Origin: Mactromeris polynyma
Taxonomy: Eukaryota > Mollusca > Bivalvia > Venerida > Mactridae
DNA length: 64,000 bases
Direction of reading: 5' to 3'
Assembly (NCBI GenBank): GCA_032209605.1
Contig: JASFXZ010000008.1
Coordinates: 3,472,001-3,536,000, forward strand
Below are positions 1 to 10,985 of the stretch, piece after piece (the first letter of the stretch is position 1; each line of letters starts with the position of its first letter). Both the position numbers and the translations under genes were made by a program. The notes under the pieces were generated by a model. That model was given only the letters and a program-made list of their open reading frames with translations. It did not search any database and was not told the origin of the DNA.

Positions 1-282
1 GTTTGCTCTCAATAATTATGATATTATCAACCACTGACATAAGTTCAATGCAGTCATCTGTTCCATGCAAGATATGGTATTTGCACAATATATCCCAGTG
101 GACATAAATACGAATTCAAACAAAGGTAAATATTTATAAGTTGGGCTAAAACTATTCTCGCTTATTGTTTCACTAAACGAGGTACGATGAAAAGTTGTCC
201 TTGTCAGTCTCTTCTTCCGGTCCCAAAAACAAATATTCTTTTCCATAAAACATCTCTAAGTAACGTTCATTGGGATGCTTTA
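1..282. other. Unique AT-rich DNA
   Basis: No repeat, RNA gene or recognisable coding exon is visible. Short open frames on the minus strand run into the neighbouring dispersed repeat and look like chance frames. Confidence 0.6.
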
Positions 283-698
283 TAAAAGAGAGAGAATACG
301 TAGCTACAGGAAACGCCACATACATAAGACAGTGCCTCCCCACGCAGACCTCCGGGAAAACAACAATCCACAAAACACAAGGCCCTTAAGGAGGTTAAAG
401 GGTATAATGTTAAGGAACAGAGGCACAAGGAATTGCCTGGCAGACCATAAGGAATAACTAGGAGAACCAAAGTGGACAGTGAAGGAGGGGGAGGGGAATT
501 AATGGATGAAATAGATCACAGGACAAGTCAAGATAGTTGGCACCAATAGGCCTAAATTGGGCAGAAAATAACCTGACCACTATATAAAGTGACAGAATTG
601 CACATGGAAAAGGGAAATATAAAACACATTCAAAACACAAACAGAAACAATAACCATACAGCGAAGAACAGCCTTGGAACTGTCAGTAAACACACTGG
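283..698 (+). mobile_element. Dispersed family A, near full-length copy
   Basis: This is one of at least eight copies in the window of an interspersed repeat that I do not recognise. It begins with an AAAAGAGAG-type purine stretch, then the block CCACATACATAAGACA, a CTCCGGGAAAACAAC block, a GGAAT...GCAAGGAATTG block, GATCACAGGACAAGT, a TATATAAAG box (581-589) and a terminal GGAACTGTCAGTAAA. The copy at 21,704-22,109 matches over the same span, which sets the unit at about 410 bp. The two ends are not obviously inverted repeats of each other, and no reading frame is shared. The conserved TATA-like box could mean an LTR or other Pol II promoter fragment, but typical LTR ends were not seen. The call as a dispersed repeat is firm; its class is unknown. 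Confidence 0.85.
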
Positions 699-904
699 TT
701 TGGGTTCATTACCCTTGTCGCTCTGCTCTTGTCTTTGTGTTCTCTCCCACTGTATGCTGTCTCCCTGCTTTGTTAATGTGATCTTCAGGTGCTGCATGTT
801 TTCACTTTTGTAGACTATATGAAGTACAAAGTTGGCCAGATACGCAAAGATGGAGTTACTGTTGTGTGAGGGAATTTTCAACAAGTGATGTTCCCGAGCA
901 GTCC

Positions 905-1046
905 ACTCTTGACAATACCTTGCTCCCCGTTCCCATGTATGTTTACCATTGCATCTACCTAGTCGCTAATGTGTCGTAAGTTGTTGTTTCCATAGGGTCA
1001 GTGTGGGGAGACATTGTCTGGTGTATGTGCTGCTCCCTGTCATAAC
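905..1046 (-). mobile_element. Family A partial copy, inverted relative to the upstream copy
   Basis: The reverse complement aligns with the first ~140 bp of family A. The run GTGTGGGGAGACATTGTCT is the complement of the AGACAATG...CCCCACAC block, and CCTTGCTCCCCGTTCCC complements the GGAATAGGGGCGCAAGG block. With the plus-strand copy at 283-698 it forms an inverted pair around about 200 bp of unique DNA. This could be a foldback element or two separate insertions. It is more diverged than the plus copy. Confidence 0.7.
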
Positions 1047-1696
1047 AAATCACCGTTTGGTCAAATGAGACTTTTGCATTGCTAATATCTATTCAGTGTA
1101 CTACTTTTGTGAATGAAATGTGTGTAATCGATTTTACCTATATTCAAAACAGCTGTTGACATTTACTTCACATTTATATTTACATATTCGTTCTTGTTTA
1201 ATGTAAATGTTTCTTAGATCTACAATATAAGCAACGATTAGACGTACTTCAAACGAACAAATAGTCAAGTATATTGTTAATTTATATCCTTCAACAAACT
1301 GCAATTATTAATTTTCTTGAGTCCGAATGTTTTGTTTGCGTTTAATAAAAAACTTCTTTGAATCAGACTTTGTCGCTCTGTAACACCTGAATATTTACTA
1401 TTTGTCACAAGACGGTATTCCATGGCGTATGGACTGTGAATGTTTTAACTATGTGTAGTGTGCAGCGTTGTCATTAGTCAATCATATGACTGTGTTCACA
1501 ACCAAGCAATCATACGCTTCATGTTTTAGACTCGTGTCTAAATTCGGATTTATAACCTCACTGGTACCTTATGTTATATAAACGATGTTAATATAATTAT
1601 ATGGTCATAGAATGATTTACGTATTTGACAAGATCCAATAAATGTTTCTTTTCCAACTATTATTGTGTATAATGGCATACAAGTGTGGTACAGTGT
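1047..1696. other. Unique AT-rich DNA
   Basis: No repeat, open frame of note or RNA gene is seen between the inverted family-A copy and the following array. Confidence 0.6.
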
Positions 1697-2484
1697 GGCC
1701 ACATTCACAATCGGAACTAGACAGATCTAGGTAACAGGGATGAGACACATACACACACAATAACAAAGGGACCAGGGGGCACACATAGGGAGGGCCACAT
1801 TCACAATCAGAACTTTGCTAGACATATCTAGGCAAAAGGGAGGAGGCACAAAACACGATAACAAAGGGACCAGGGGACACACATAGGGAGGGTCACATTC
1901 ACAATCAGAACTTTGCTAGACAGATCTAGGCAATAGGGAAGGAGGCACAAACAGAGTCGGGAAGGACACAAACACGATAACAAAGGGACCAGGGGACACA
2001 CATAGGGAGGGTCACATTCACAATCAGAACTTTGCTAGACATGTCTAGGCAATAGGGATGAGGCACAAGCAGAGTCGGGAAGGACACAAACACGATAACA
2101 AAGGGACCAGGGGACACACATAGGGAGGGTCACATTCACAATCAGAACTTTGCTAGACAGATCTAGGCAATAGGGAAGGGGGCACAAACAGAGTCGGGAA
2201 GGACACAAACACAATAACAAAGGGACCAGGGGGCACACACAGGGAGTGCCACATTAACAATCAGAACTTTGCTAGACAGATCTCGGCAATAGGGATGAAG
2301 CACAAGCAAAGTCGGGAAGGACACAAACACGATAACAAAGGGACCAGGGGACACACATAGGTAGGGTCACATCCACAATCAGAACGTTGCTAGACAGATC
2401 TAGGCAATAGAGAAGGAGGCACAAACAAGGTAAGACCGGAAACAAATACAATAACAAACGAACCAGGGGAACACACAAGGATGG
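1697..2484 (+). repeat. 118/119-bp minisatellite, about 7 copies
   Basis: The landmark CACATTCACAATC recurs at about 1700, 1796, 1894, 2013, 2131, 2250 (variant) and 2368. The first two intervals are 96-98 bp and the rest 118-119 bp. The difference is a ~21-bp segment around AGAGTCGGGAAGGAC that is absent from the first units, so the array mixes short and long unit types. Overlapping minus-strand open frames of 60-70 codons reflect this near-constant spacing and are not taken as genes. Confidence 0.97.
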
Positions 2485-3417
2485 AAATAAACAATACTGA
2501 AATGATAAGGACGATAAAACTAAACAATGTCATAGTGTATGATTAACTTATCTGATCATACACACATTGAGATTTGTAAAATATATCATTCATGGATAGA
2601 GTAAGATATACGATATATTACCTAGTACAAACAACATCTGGAATTTAAAAAGCACAGACTAAAAAGGATAAAATAGTATGAAGATAACGACCTGTCAAAT
2701 ACAGTCATTGATGTTCGCTTTATTACACACTTTCACTGAACATCATAGTTACTACATGTATATGATCCATCAAAAGGTTAAACATTTCATGTTTCATAGA
2801 TCATGGAGATGTTCAAATAAATTGTTTGGTTCAATAGTAAATATGACGTTGCATATAATTATGTTGCTATAGTGATTTCACACATAATTTCAACGAATAA
2901 AACTAACTAATCGTTTTGATGTTATCTGTAGATCAATACCTATGTTATATGTAATACGTATAATTGTCACATGGTGAATGTATGCAGAAATATGTCGTCA
3001 AATGATTGTGAACTAGGGCAAGCCATTACAATACGACAGTTGGTTGGTTGCTTTTGAACACATATATTGCTGAATATATAACAAGATCAAACTAGCTAGT
3101 TTTAAATACTTCGAAAATCAGCGGGTAGTTTCGGTACCCCTTTGTCATCTTGTGCACATTCTGACATTTGAACATAGATTGTACCCGCCGTACAAACAAT
3201 ATTGATCCACACATATCACGAGGATACCGTAACTGTGAATACCACGTGTTCAACCCTAGTTCACCAAAACCAGAGTCAAACTTGTTGCTTTTAATTAAAC
3301 TGATTATATATACAAGTAATTGTTTCAGCGACTAGACGACATAATTCAATGTACTTCTAAAATGCTAATGAATACTTCTTAAAGTACATAATTAATTAAT
3401 GCCGACTCTATAAAGTG
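2485..3417. other. Unique AT-rich DNA
   Basis: No supported gene. A 64-codon plus-strand frame near 2,678 is unremarkable in composition. Confidence 0.55.
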
Positions 3418-3516
3418 TTTGAATATCCATCTATCTTACCCTTGTTCACTTCGCTGTGTGTTTGAATATGTTCATCCATCTATCTTACCCTTGTTCACTT
3501 CGCTGTGTGTTTGAAC
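3418..3516 (+). repeat. Two-copy direct duplication of ~50 bp
   Basis: The run CATCTATCTTACCCTTGTTC followed by ACTTCGCTGTGTGTTTGAA occurs twice in tandem, the second copy preceded by a few extra bases (ATGTT). It looks like a recent small tandem duplication. Confidence 0.95.
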
Positions 3517-6500
3517 TATGACGAAGTGAGGAGGTTTACGCTGATTAAATAAAGCAAATTGAGAACGCATTTATATTTGATGACATTCATTAAACTTCAG
3601 ATCAAACAAACTTGAGTATTAAAATGAAGAATAATGTCAAAGTTGCAAGGCATGTTATCTACAGTACATCTTAAATTAGGCGCATCTCCTTTCACCCATT
3701 CACTACATACCCACGCAAGCTTTTGATCATATCAATGTTTTGATATATAATATATATCAATCGTTTTCATGTCGCGAGGTGTTGAATAACTTGAATGAAA
3801 ACTGGTTTATCCTTCGATGCTTGCAATTGTTGCGAATATGCAGGAAGCTGTGTATGTGACAGGAGAAATATACCAAAGCAAAGATATGACGGGCGTGACC
3901 AAATTAGTTCACATTGTATGTATTGAATAAAGCGATGCTATTTTCAAAAGATTGAATAATTTAAGATCGATGGTGAACACAAGTTTGACAACCTAGGTGA
4001 TATTTCTAACGTAAATTTGAATGCACGTTTGAGGACTTTTCTTACTTATGTAGGCAGGTTTAGGTCACGTGAAGAAGTGCGCCAGCTAACGGACAAGGAC
4101 ATACTGAGTTAGTTGAACTATAACGATAAACAACATTATGTCGACTGTTTTTGATTGATACGTATTCATATGATAATTTTATTCCGTAACATTTGTTTGT
4201 GTAAAGTAATGAATGAAGGAACAATAAGAGCATGACGACCCACTATGGGAGGGGGGATGTGTCAATCTTAATATAAAATATATTATTTTTCATTCAGTGA
4301 TTTTCTTACTTAATTCTTACCCATTCAATGCTTGACGGCATTTACAAACACATCAGATGTCGCTTGATTTTTTATGACAAGCTAACTTTAAAATACTTGA
4401 TATTTTTTTGCGAAACATGAGTCAGAAACTCCAACTGTGTAGGAGCACCTGCGTATTAATGTCTCTAATTATAGATTTAGATCAGCTGAAAAAGATATCA
4501 CTTGTTGCTTTTAATAAGTTTGTTCTTAGAATTGTTTCTTTTAGAAATTAATCGCAACATCTGGCAATATTTCCTTGAATTATCAATTCAAGAGAAGACA
4601 GAAATATCAGAATATTAATTGATGTCTGTGTACTAATCCTGGAACGAGGATATAATAATATATATTGTACGAGTCATGCACAGACGATAGTTAGACCAGA
4701 TAAGCCTCAATCAGTATATCCAGACGTTCGACGTTCTCAGTACAATGCACGCGTTCAGCTAGCCTAGGTTATCGTTTTTAAAAAATTCTGAACTCTGTTG
4801 TTAAACCAACATAATACTGCTTAACGCATTATATTTTGTTGTTGGCATTAATTCCAAAGGTTGAGTCTTTTTGACGGTTTTGGCGTACAACGTGTAAACC
4901 ATCTCCCCATTTCACGTAACTGTGTGGAAAAAACTCACTACTGAAATCTTACAGCAGTGCAAATATACCCGCGTATTCTTTGAACGTGACCCGGCTTGAA
5001 AATATTACCTTATCCTTGGATGCTAATCTTTTTTACGAAAGTGTTTCTATTTTTAGAAACAGTTACGAATGTACTTTTCGTTAGAAAATCAAAGCGCTAT
5101 GAGGTATCGTTGCGTGAAACGCAGTAACAGGAAACATTAATATATACCCGTCAACACATTACACAATGAAGTGAGGTTATGTAGCTCTGGCTGACAAGAG
5201 TTCACACAAGGTCATGTCAGTGTTAAGAACGTACATATTTCTGAAGGTGGTCTGACTGAGAGATTAATGTCGAGTGACAGTAGGAGTCGGTGAAGGTGAC
5301 CTAGGAGAATATGATTTTACATAGCAGTTCTGACAGCCACTCTTTCAAATAATATTCGAAACTTCTAACTTACGTTTTGTTCATTTGCCTTTGTATTATA
5401 TTCTTTGAGCACATATATATAACTCATAGAGTCCTCGGTTATATTTATTACAGTTTTAATCATCTATAAAAATATCGTCCATGCTATATATTCAAAACTT
5501 AAAGCTGCCTGTGTGTCGACACTTATGCAATATATTCCATGTGCACACATATAGCTCGTCGATTCCTCGATTATATAGAACTGTTCAAGTGTTTAAATAA
5601 TTTATATGGTGATTGCCAATTCCATAAATATACTGTTTGTACTGTGTTTCTCCAACTAACTTAAAAGTTCGACGGTAACATTTAAAGACATTGGTCTGTG
5701 GCGTCTGCTTCCGATTTTCTACAGCAGTAACCAAACGTATTGGAAACTCGATGCAAACACGAGCATGAATGTAATATTACAGTTTACAGGCAATACATCC
5801 ACATGTTGTCTGGGCTAAGCAATAATGAGAGTGCATTATTTTCATCAAAGCAAATTGTGCAGACTCTAGCGGACATAAGTCTCATTAAAACCTTTGAATA
5901 GAGATTAATTAACTTCAAAGAAATTCTCATTATATATTTGTACCAAACCAAGATGAAAGTAGAGCATTCTTTACCTCTTTGTCTGTATTTTGTATATAAA
6001 GATAATCAGAGTGAGTAGGTGCATTCGATAGATTGAAGTCCTTCAAACGCTTGATACAGAAAGTGACAATGGGTGACATATTGCTATGCTCGACAACAAC
6101 ATATCTCCTGAGGATACAACCATTCAAGGCTTGTTCACCTTTTGAGAATGGAATTTGGAAAGCAAGCTGTTTATATACCTGATAAAATCATAACAAATCA
6201 TGGGTTAATAATTACTGGGGTGTTACAATATTAGCGTTACTTTAAATGGAGAAAATATATAACCGGTTTTGTTACATAGAATGTATGCAGTATGAATATC
6301 CTATGGCATTCAATGAAAGTCATTTTAAATCATACTGGTGTCGTTTTAAGGAATATATTATTATATATACGCAATTTGCATTGCTTATCACATTAATGTT
6401 TGATACTCCTTAATAAAAAACATATTTGGTAATATACGTATGCGATGAAATATGACCTTACAAATAAATTGAATAGAAAATCATGAACCAATTACTGAGA

Positions 6501-6728
6501 CCTTAAACTATGTAAATGTAATCCTAATTTGTTGGAATACTGACACAATACTTTTCTTAATAATATACTTTTTATTTTCACACTGGATATGTTTTAATGT
6601 TTAAGCATAACATTTTGTTGTCAATGATGTAAAATGCATCCATTTATCTTTTAAAAATGTGTCATCAGGTATCATTTAGCAACATCAATAAACATTTGTT
6701 TAAAATAAGCCTCACTTTACGGGACACT
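3517..6728. other. Unique AT-rich DNA
   Basis: No gene is supported. The stretch holds a short perfect inverted repeat (CTTGAATT-ATC-AATTCAAG, about 4,573-4,591) and two loosely similar segments near 5,409 and 5,540 (CACATATA...TCCTCG.TTATAT) that may be an old duplication. The rest is featureless AT-rich sequence. Confidence 0.5.
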
Positions 6729-7955
6729 AGGGTAGCAACAAATATAATAGTTATATAGGTTACATCTCATATATAGGGTAGCAACAAATATAATAGTTAT
6801 ATAGGTTACATCTCATATATAGGGTAGCAACATATATAATAGTTATATAGGTTACATCTCATATATAGGGTAGCAACAAATATAATAGTTATATAGGTTA
6901 CATCTCATATATAGGGTAGCAACAAATATAATAGTTATATAGGTTACATCTCATATATAGGGTAGCAACATATATAATAGTTATATAGGTTACATCTCAT
7001 ATATAGGGTAGCAACAAATATAATAGTTATATAGGTTACATCTCATATATAGGGTAGCAACAAATATAATAGTTATATAGGTTACATCTCATATATAGGG
7101 TAGCAACATATATAATAGTTATATAGGTTACATCTCATATATAGGGTAGCAACAAATATAATAGTTAGGTTATATCTCATAGGGTAGCAACATATATAAT
7201 AGTTATATAGGTTACATCTCATATATAGGGTAGCAACATATATAATAGTTAGGTTATATCTCATAGGGTAGCAACATATATAATAGTTATATAGGTTACA
7301 TCTCATATATAGGGTAGCAACATATATAATAGTTAGGTTATATCTCATAGGGTAGCAACATATATAATAGTTATATAGGTTACATCTCATATATAGGGTA
7401 GCAACATATATAATAGTTAGGTTATATCTCATAGGGTAGCAACATATATAATAGTTATATAGGTTACATCTCATATATAGGGTAGCAACATATATAATAG
7501 TTAGGTTATATCTCATAGGGTAGCAACAAATATAATAGTTATATAGGTTACATCTCATATATAGGGTAGCAACAAATATAATAGTTATATAGGTTACATC
7601 TCATATATAGGGTAGCAACAAATATAATAGTTATATAGGTTACATCTCATATATAGGGTAGCAACAAATATAATAGTTATATAGGTTACATCTCATATAT
7701 AGGGTAGCAACATATATAATAGTTAGGTTATATCTCATAGGGTAGCAACAAATATAATAGTTATATAGGTTACATCTCATATATAGGGTAGCAACATATA
7801 TAATAGTTATATAGGTTACATCTCATATATAGGGTAGCAACATATATAATAGTTAGGTTATATCTCATAGGGTAGCAACAAATATAATAGTTATATAGGT
7901 TACATCTCATATATAGGGTAGCAACAAATATAATAGTTATATAGGTTACATCTCG
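6729..7955 (+). repeat. 46/38-bp minisatellite with an 84-bp higher-order unit
   Basis: The long unit is 46 bp (GGGTAGCAACAAATATAATA, then GTTATATAGGTTACATCT, then CATATATA). The short unit is 38 bp, in which GTTATATAGGTTACAT becomes GTTAGGTTATAT and the end is trimmed. Long units dominate at both ends. Between about 7,150 and 7,545 long and short units alternate strictly, giving an 84-bp higher-order repeat. Because 84 is a multiple of three, the minus strand is open for 158 codons with a 28-residue period. That frame is a by-product, not a gene. Confidence 0.98.
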
Positions 7956-9764
7956 ACACGATCTCAGTGATATCAAAGATTAGCTAAAGTAAAGCTTCGT
8001 TCGTTCACAAGTGTGCCAATCATTGTCCTTTATGTCAAAACAGGGATCATTCGTCCCTTCTTATTATAAATGACTTACGATGATATTGTGTTGGTCATTA
8101 AGCCACAGGCAATTTCACAGAAGGGTTTAACAAATGACAATTTAAACATTTTTTATTAACCATATTGATATTTAATATCCTGACCTATCTAGTATACTAT
8201 TTACTCTGTTTGTTTCTGAATTTAAACTGTCCGTTTGTCCGTGTAAATATGACAGCTGTTTAAATGGCGTGAATAAGTTGATATCAGGTCACGGAGCGAA
8301 ACGACCTTCCTATTGTATGTACAAATGAGCACTCTCAGGGGTGAATACGTGTAGTGGACATGTGGACCTTTTACAATATTATCAGATAAAATTATGGAAG
8401 TTTATCATTTCTTTCGCACATTCATAAGAAGATTACTGTTTCGTGGTAATCAATCAGGTGTTACGAAGTACTTCACGTTGAAAGAGAATTCTTGTTGGTA
8501 TCATGGCGAAGATGAGAGGTAGGAGTGGGGTTAGTTCATCTTTATATAGAAAATACCGGTACGAGTTGGTACGGGTGAACCCTTTAGAGGATTGCGTATT
8601 TTATGTCAGAAGTTATTAACTTATCCTTACAAGATAATTACACATCGTAAAGGTTATTAGTATTAAATGAAACATACATAGTTATAGGTATATAATTACA
8701 CTGCATTAATGTAATAAAACTCATGTCTGAAACATTAGTTAGGTATAGCGAAATAAAAAGAGTCAAGTATTGGAATAACTCGAATTAAATTTTGATTTTG
8801 AACTAAAGGAAGCCAGCATGAATTAAGGTTACATATATATAGGGTATCGTCGATATAACATTAAACATTACCCGAATGCACTCATTTAGTCCTCTCTGAC
8901 ATGTAAGCTTTAGAACGAGGTCGGAAAACCGTAAACCTGGTCTATGCCACTAGTATTTGTATTGACAGTATTGATGCAGTGTGGTTGTAGTCTTTATGTT
9001 TCAGTGACGTGCAGACCTGTTGTGCCCCCCCATCCCTCCTTTGTTCTGTGATCCCTTCTCGATTTTATGAAATTTTATAGCGTGTGGATCTTTGTAGAGA
9101 TTGTCTGTTTTCGGGACGTTGCCTTCCTGTTCACATTTTTGCTGTATACGTTTTTGCATCGGACGCGTTCTTGCAATCGTTAGTTTTTGGTAGAACACCG
9201 AGTTCTATGGCAATTAACGACAGTCGCATCGCCTTAATACGAAACTAATTTTTGTCCGGAATGGTGCACGAATAACAGGAAGTGAATCGGTTAAAAAATA
9301 GTTCAACATCTGAGCGTAACCTTCATAACGTGCTTCATACTGGTAGTAATCTTTCCAGGCAATTAAATTAAATGGTTCAACAATGACAATAATGATTCGT
9401 ACTTTCTCTGAAGTCCTTCCCTCCTCTATCAGTTACAGCAGTCATGCTTGAATAGAAGCGTTGCCATAAGCTACTCACCGTATGCTTGTTTGAATATCTG
9501 ATTTGTATCGTTTAAATATTAATATTTTTTTTTTATATTACGCACGCTGTGTGCTGATGACATCATTCTATTTCTACAGTACAGCTAATCTTGATTTTAC
9601 ATCAATTATTAAAATAACCAGCAGTCATGCATTATAACCGATGTTTCCTCTCAATACCACGAATGTATCCTTGGAGTATGATGAGTTTAAATGACAATTT
9701 ACAGTAATCACATTCCCAAACAATGTGAGCCCTCGCAAATATGAGTAAATTCTACCGCTTTAAT
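7956..9764. other. Unique AT-rich DNA
   Basis: No gene is supported. The minus-strand frame at 9,001-9,198 (65 codons, strongly hydrophilic, rich in Lys, Gln and His) lies in a slightly GC-richer patch. It is the least random-looking short frame here, but it matches nothing I recognise and has no visible splice context. Confidence 0.45.
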
Positions 9765-10340
9765 CAACCAAACAAACCAGGGCCCGGGATTATATTGAAT
9801 ACTTTCACTCAGCACTCAACCAAACAAACCAGGGCCCGGGAATATAATGAATACTTTCATTCTGCACTCAACCAAACAAACCAGGGCCCGGGATTATATT
9901 GAATACTTTCACTCAGCACTCAACCAAACAAACCAGGGCCCGGGATTATATTGAATACTTTCACTCAGCACTCAACCAAACAAACCAGGGCCCGGGATTA
10001 TATTGAATACTTTCACTCAGCACTCAACCAAACAAACCAGGGCCCGGGATTATATTGAATACTTTCACTCAGCACTCAACCAAACAAACCAGGGCCCGGG
10101 ATTATAATGAATACTTTCACTCTGCACTCAACCAAACAAACCAGGGCCCGGGATTATATTGAATACTTTCACTCAGCACTCAACCTTACAAACCAGGGCC
10201 CGGGATTATAATGAATACTTTCACTCTCCACTCAACCAAACAAACGAGGGCCCGGGATTATTATGAATACTTTCACTCTGCACTCAACCAATTAAACGAG
10301 GGCCCGGGATTATTATGAATACTTTCACTCTGCACTCAAC
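9765..10340 (+). repeat. 52-bp minisatellite derived from the family-B terminus, 11 copies
   Basis: GGGCCCGGG recurs exactly every 52 bp at 9780, 9832, 9884 and so on to 10300. Each unit carries CCGGGATTATA.TGAATACTTTCACTC.GCACTCAA plus a linker CCAAACAAACCAG. The first part matches the terminal inverted repeat of the family-B element (compare 60,946-61,030 and the complement of 61,360-61,439). The last unit runs on into ACTCTCAACATTTACTC, the inner part of that TIR. The array is therefore a tandem amplification of a transposon end. Diverged variants (ATTATTATG, AAACGAGG) collect at the right side. Confidence 0.95.
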
Positions 10341-10985
10341 TCTCAACATTTACTCGTTTGAGTCTGATAGTGACTCGTATAGAGTGTGAACAATGTACGA
10401 TAAATTCTGAATAGTCTTAGTGGCCCATTGTGTTACATATTTGAATGTAGAATGTGGTCTGGGAGTAATCACTGAAGCTTAGTGTGGAGTGTGGCACTGA
10501 AACCCAATAATCTGAGTGTGGAGTGTGGCACTGAAACCCAACAATCAGAGTGTGGAGTGTGGCACTGAAACTCAACAATCGGAGTGTGGAGTGTGGCACT
10601 GAAACCCAATAATCTGAGTGTTGAGTGTGGCACTGAAACCCAACAATCAGAGTGTGGAGTGTGGCACTGAAACCCAACAATCTGAGTGTGGAGTGTGGCA
10701 CTGAAACCCAACAATCAGAGTGTGGAGTGTGGCACTGAAACCCAACAATCTGAGTGTGGAGTGTGGCACTGAAACCCAATAATCTGAGTGTTGAGTGTGG
10801 CACTGAAACCCAACAATCGGAGTGTGGAGTGTGGCACTGAAACCCAATAAGGTCTCCTATATCTTATAATTACCACATAGTCTCAAAGCGAATGGACCAA
10901 AAATAATATTCAACACTCATTTGACATAAGAGTGAATTTTGTGATTTGAGTGGCGAGTGTAGGTGTCGGTTATAATCCCAGGCTC
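9780..10985 (+). mobile_element. Family-B TIR element, expanded copy
   Basis: The right end (10,910-10,985) reads, on the complement, CCTGGGATTATAACCGACAC...ACTCGCCACTCAAATCACAAAATTCACTCTTA. This pairs with the left end starting at any of the CCGGGATTATA units. The interior holds a second array (10,481-10,850). The unexpanded relative at 60,946-61,439 is only 494 bp, so this copy has grown through two independent tandem expansions. It has no coding capacity and so is a non-autonomous DNA transposon (MITE-like). Superfamily and target-site duplication could not be determined. Confidence 0.75.
10481..10850 (+). repeat. 34-bp minisatellite inside the family-B element, ~11 copies
   Basis: The unit GAGTGTGGAGTGTGGCACTG + AAACCCAACAATCT repeats every 34 bp (GTGGCACTGA at 10,491, 10,525 and onward). 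Variants are AATAATCT/ACAATCAG/ACAATCGG and GTTGAGTG. A single GAGTGTGGCACATTCAG sequence sits in the interior of the 61-kb copy of the same element and is a likely progenitor. Minus-strand frames of 66-128 codons across it are array artefacts. Confidence 0.97.

Noticed and set aside
7082..7558. 158-codon minus-strand frame
   Set aside because: Explained by the 84-bp higher-order repeat, a multiple of three.
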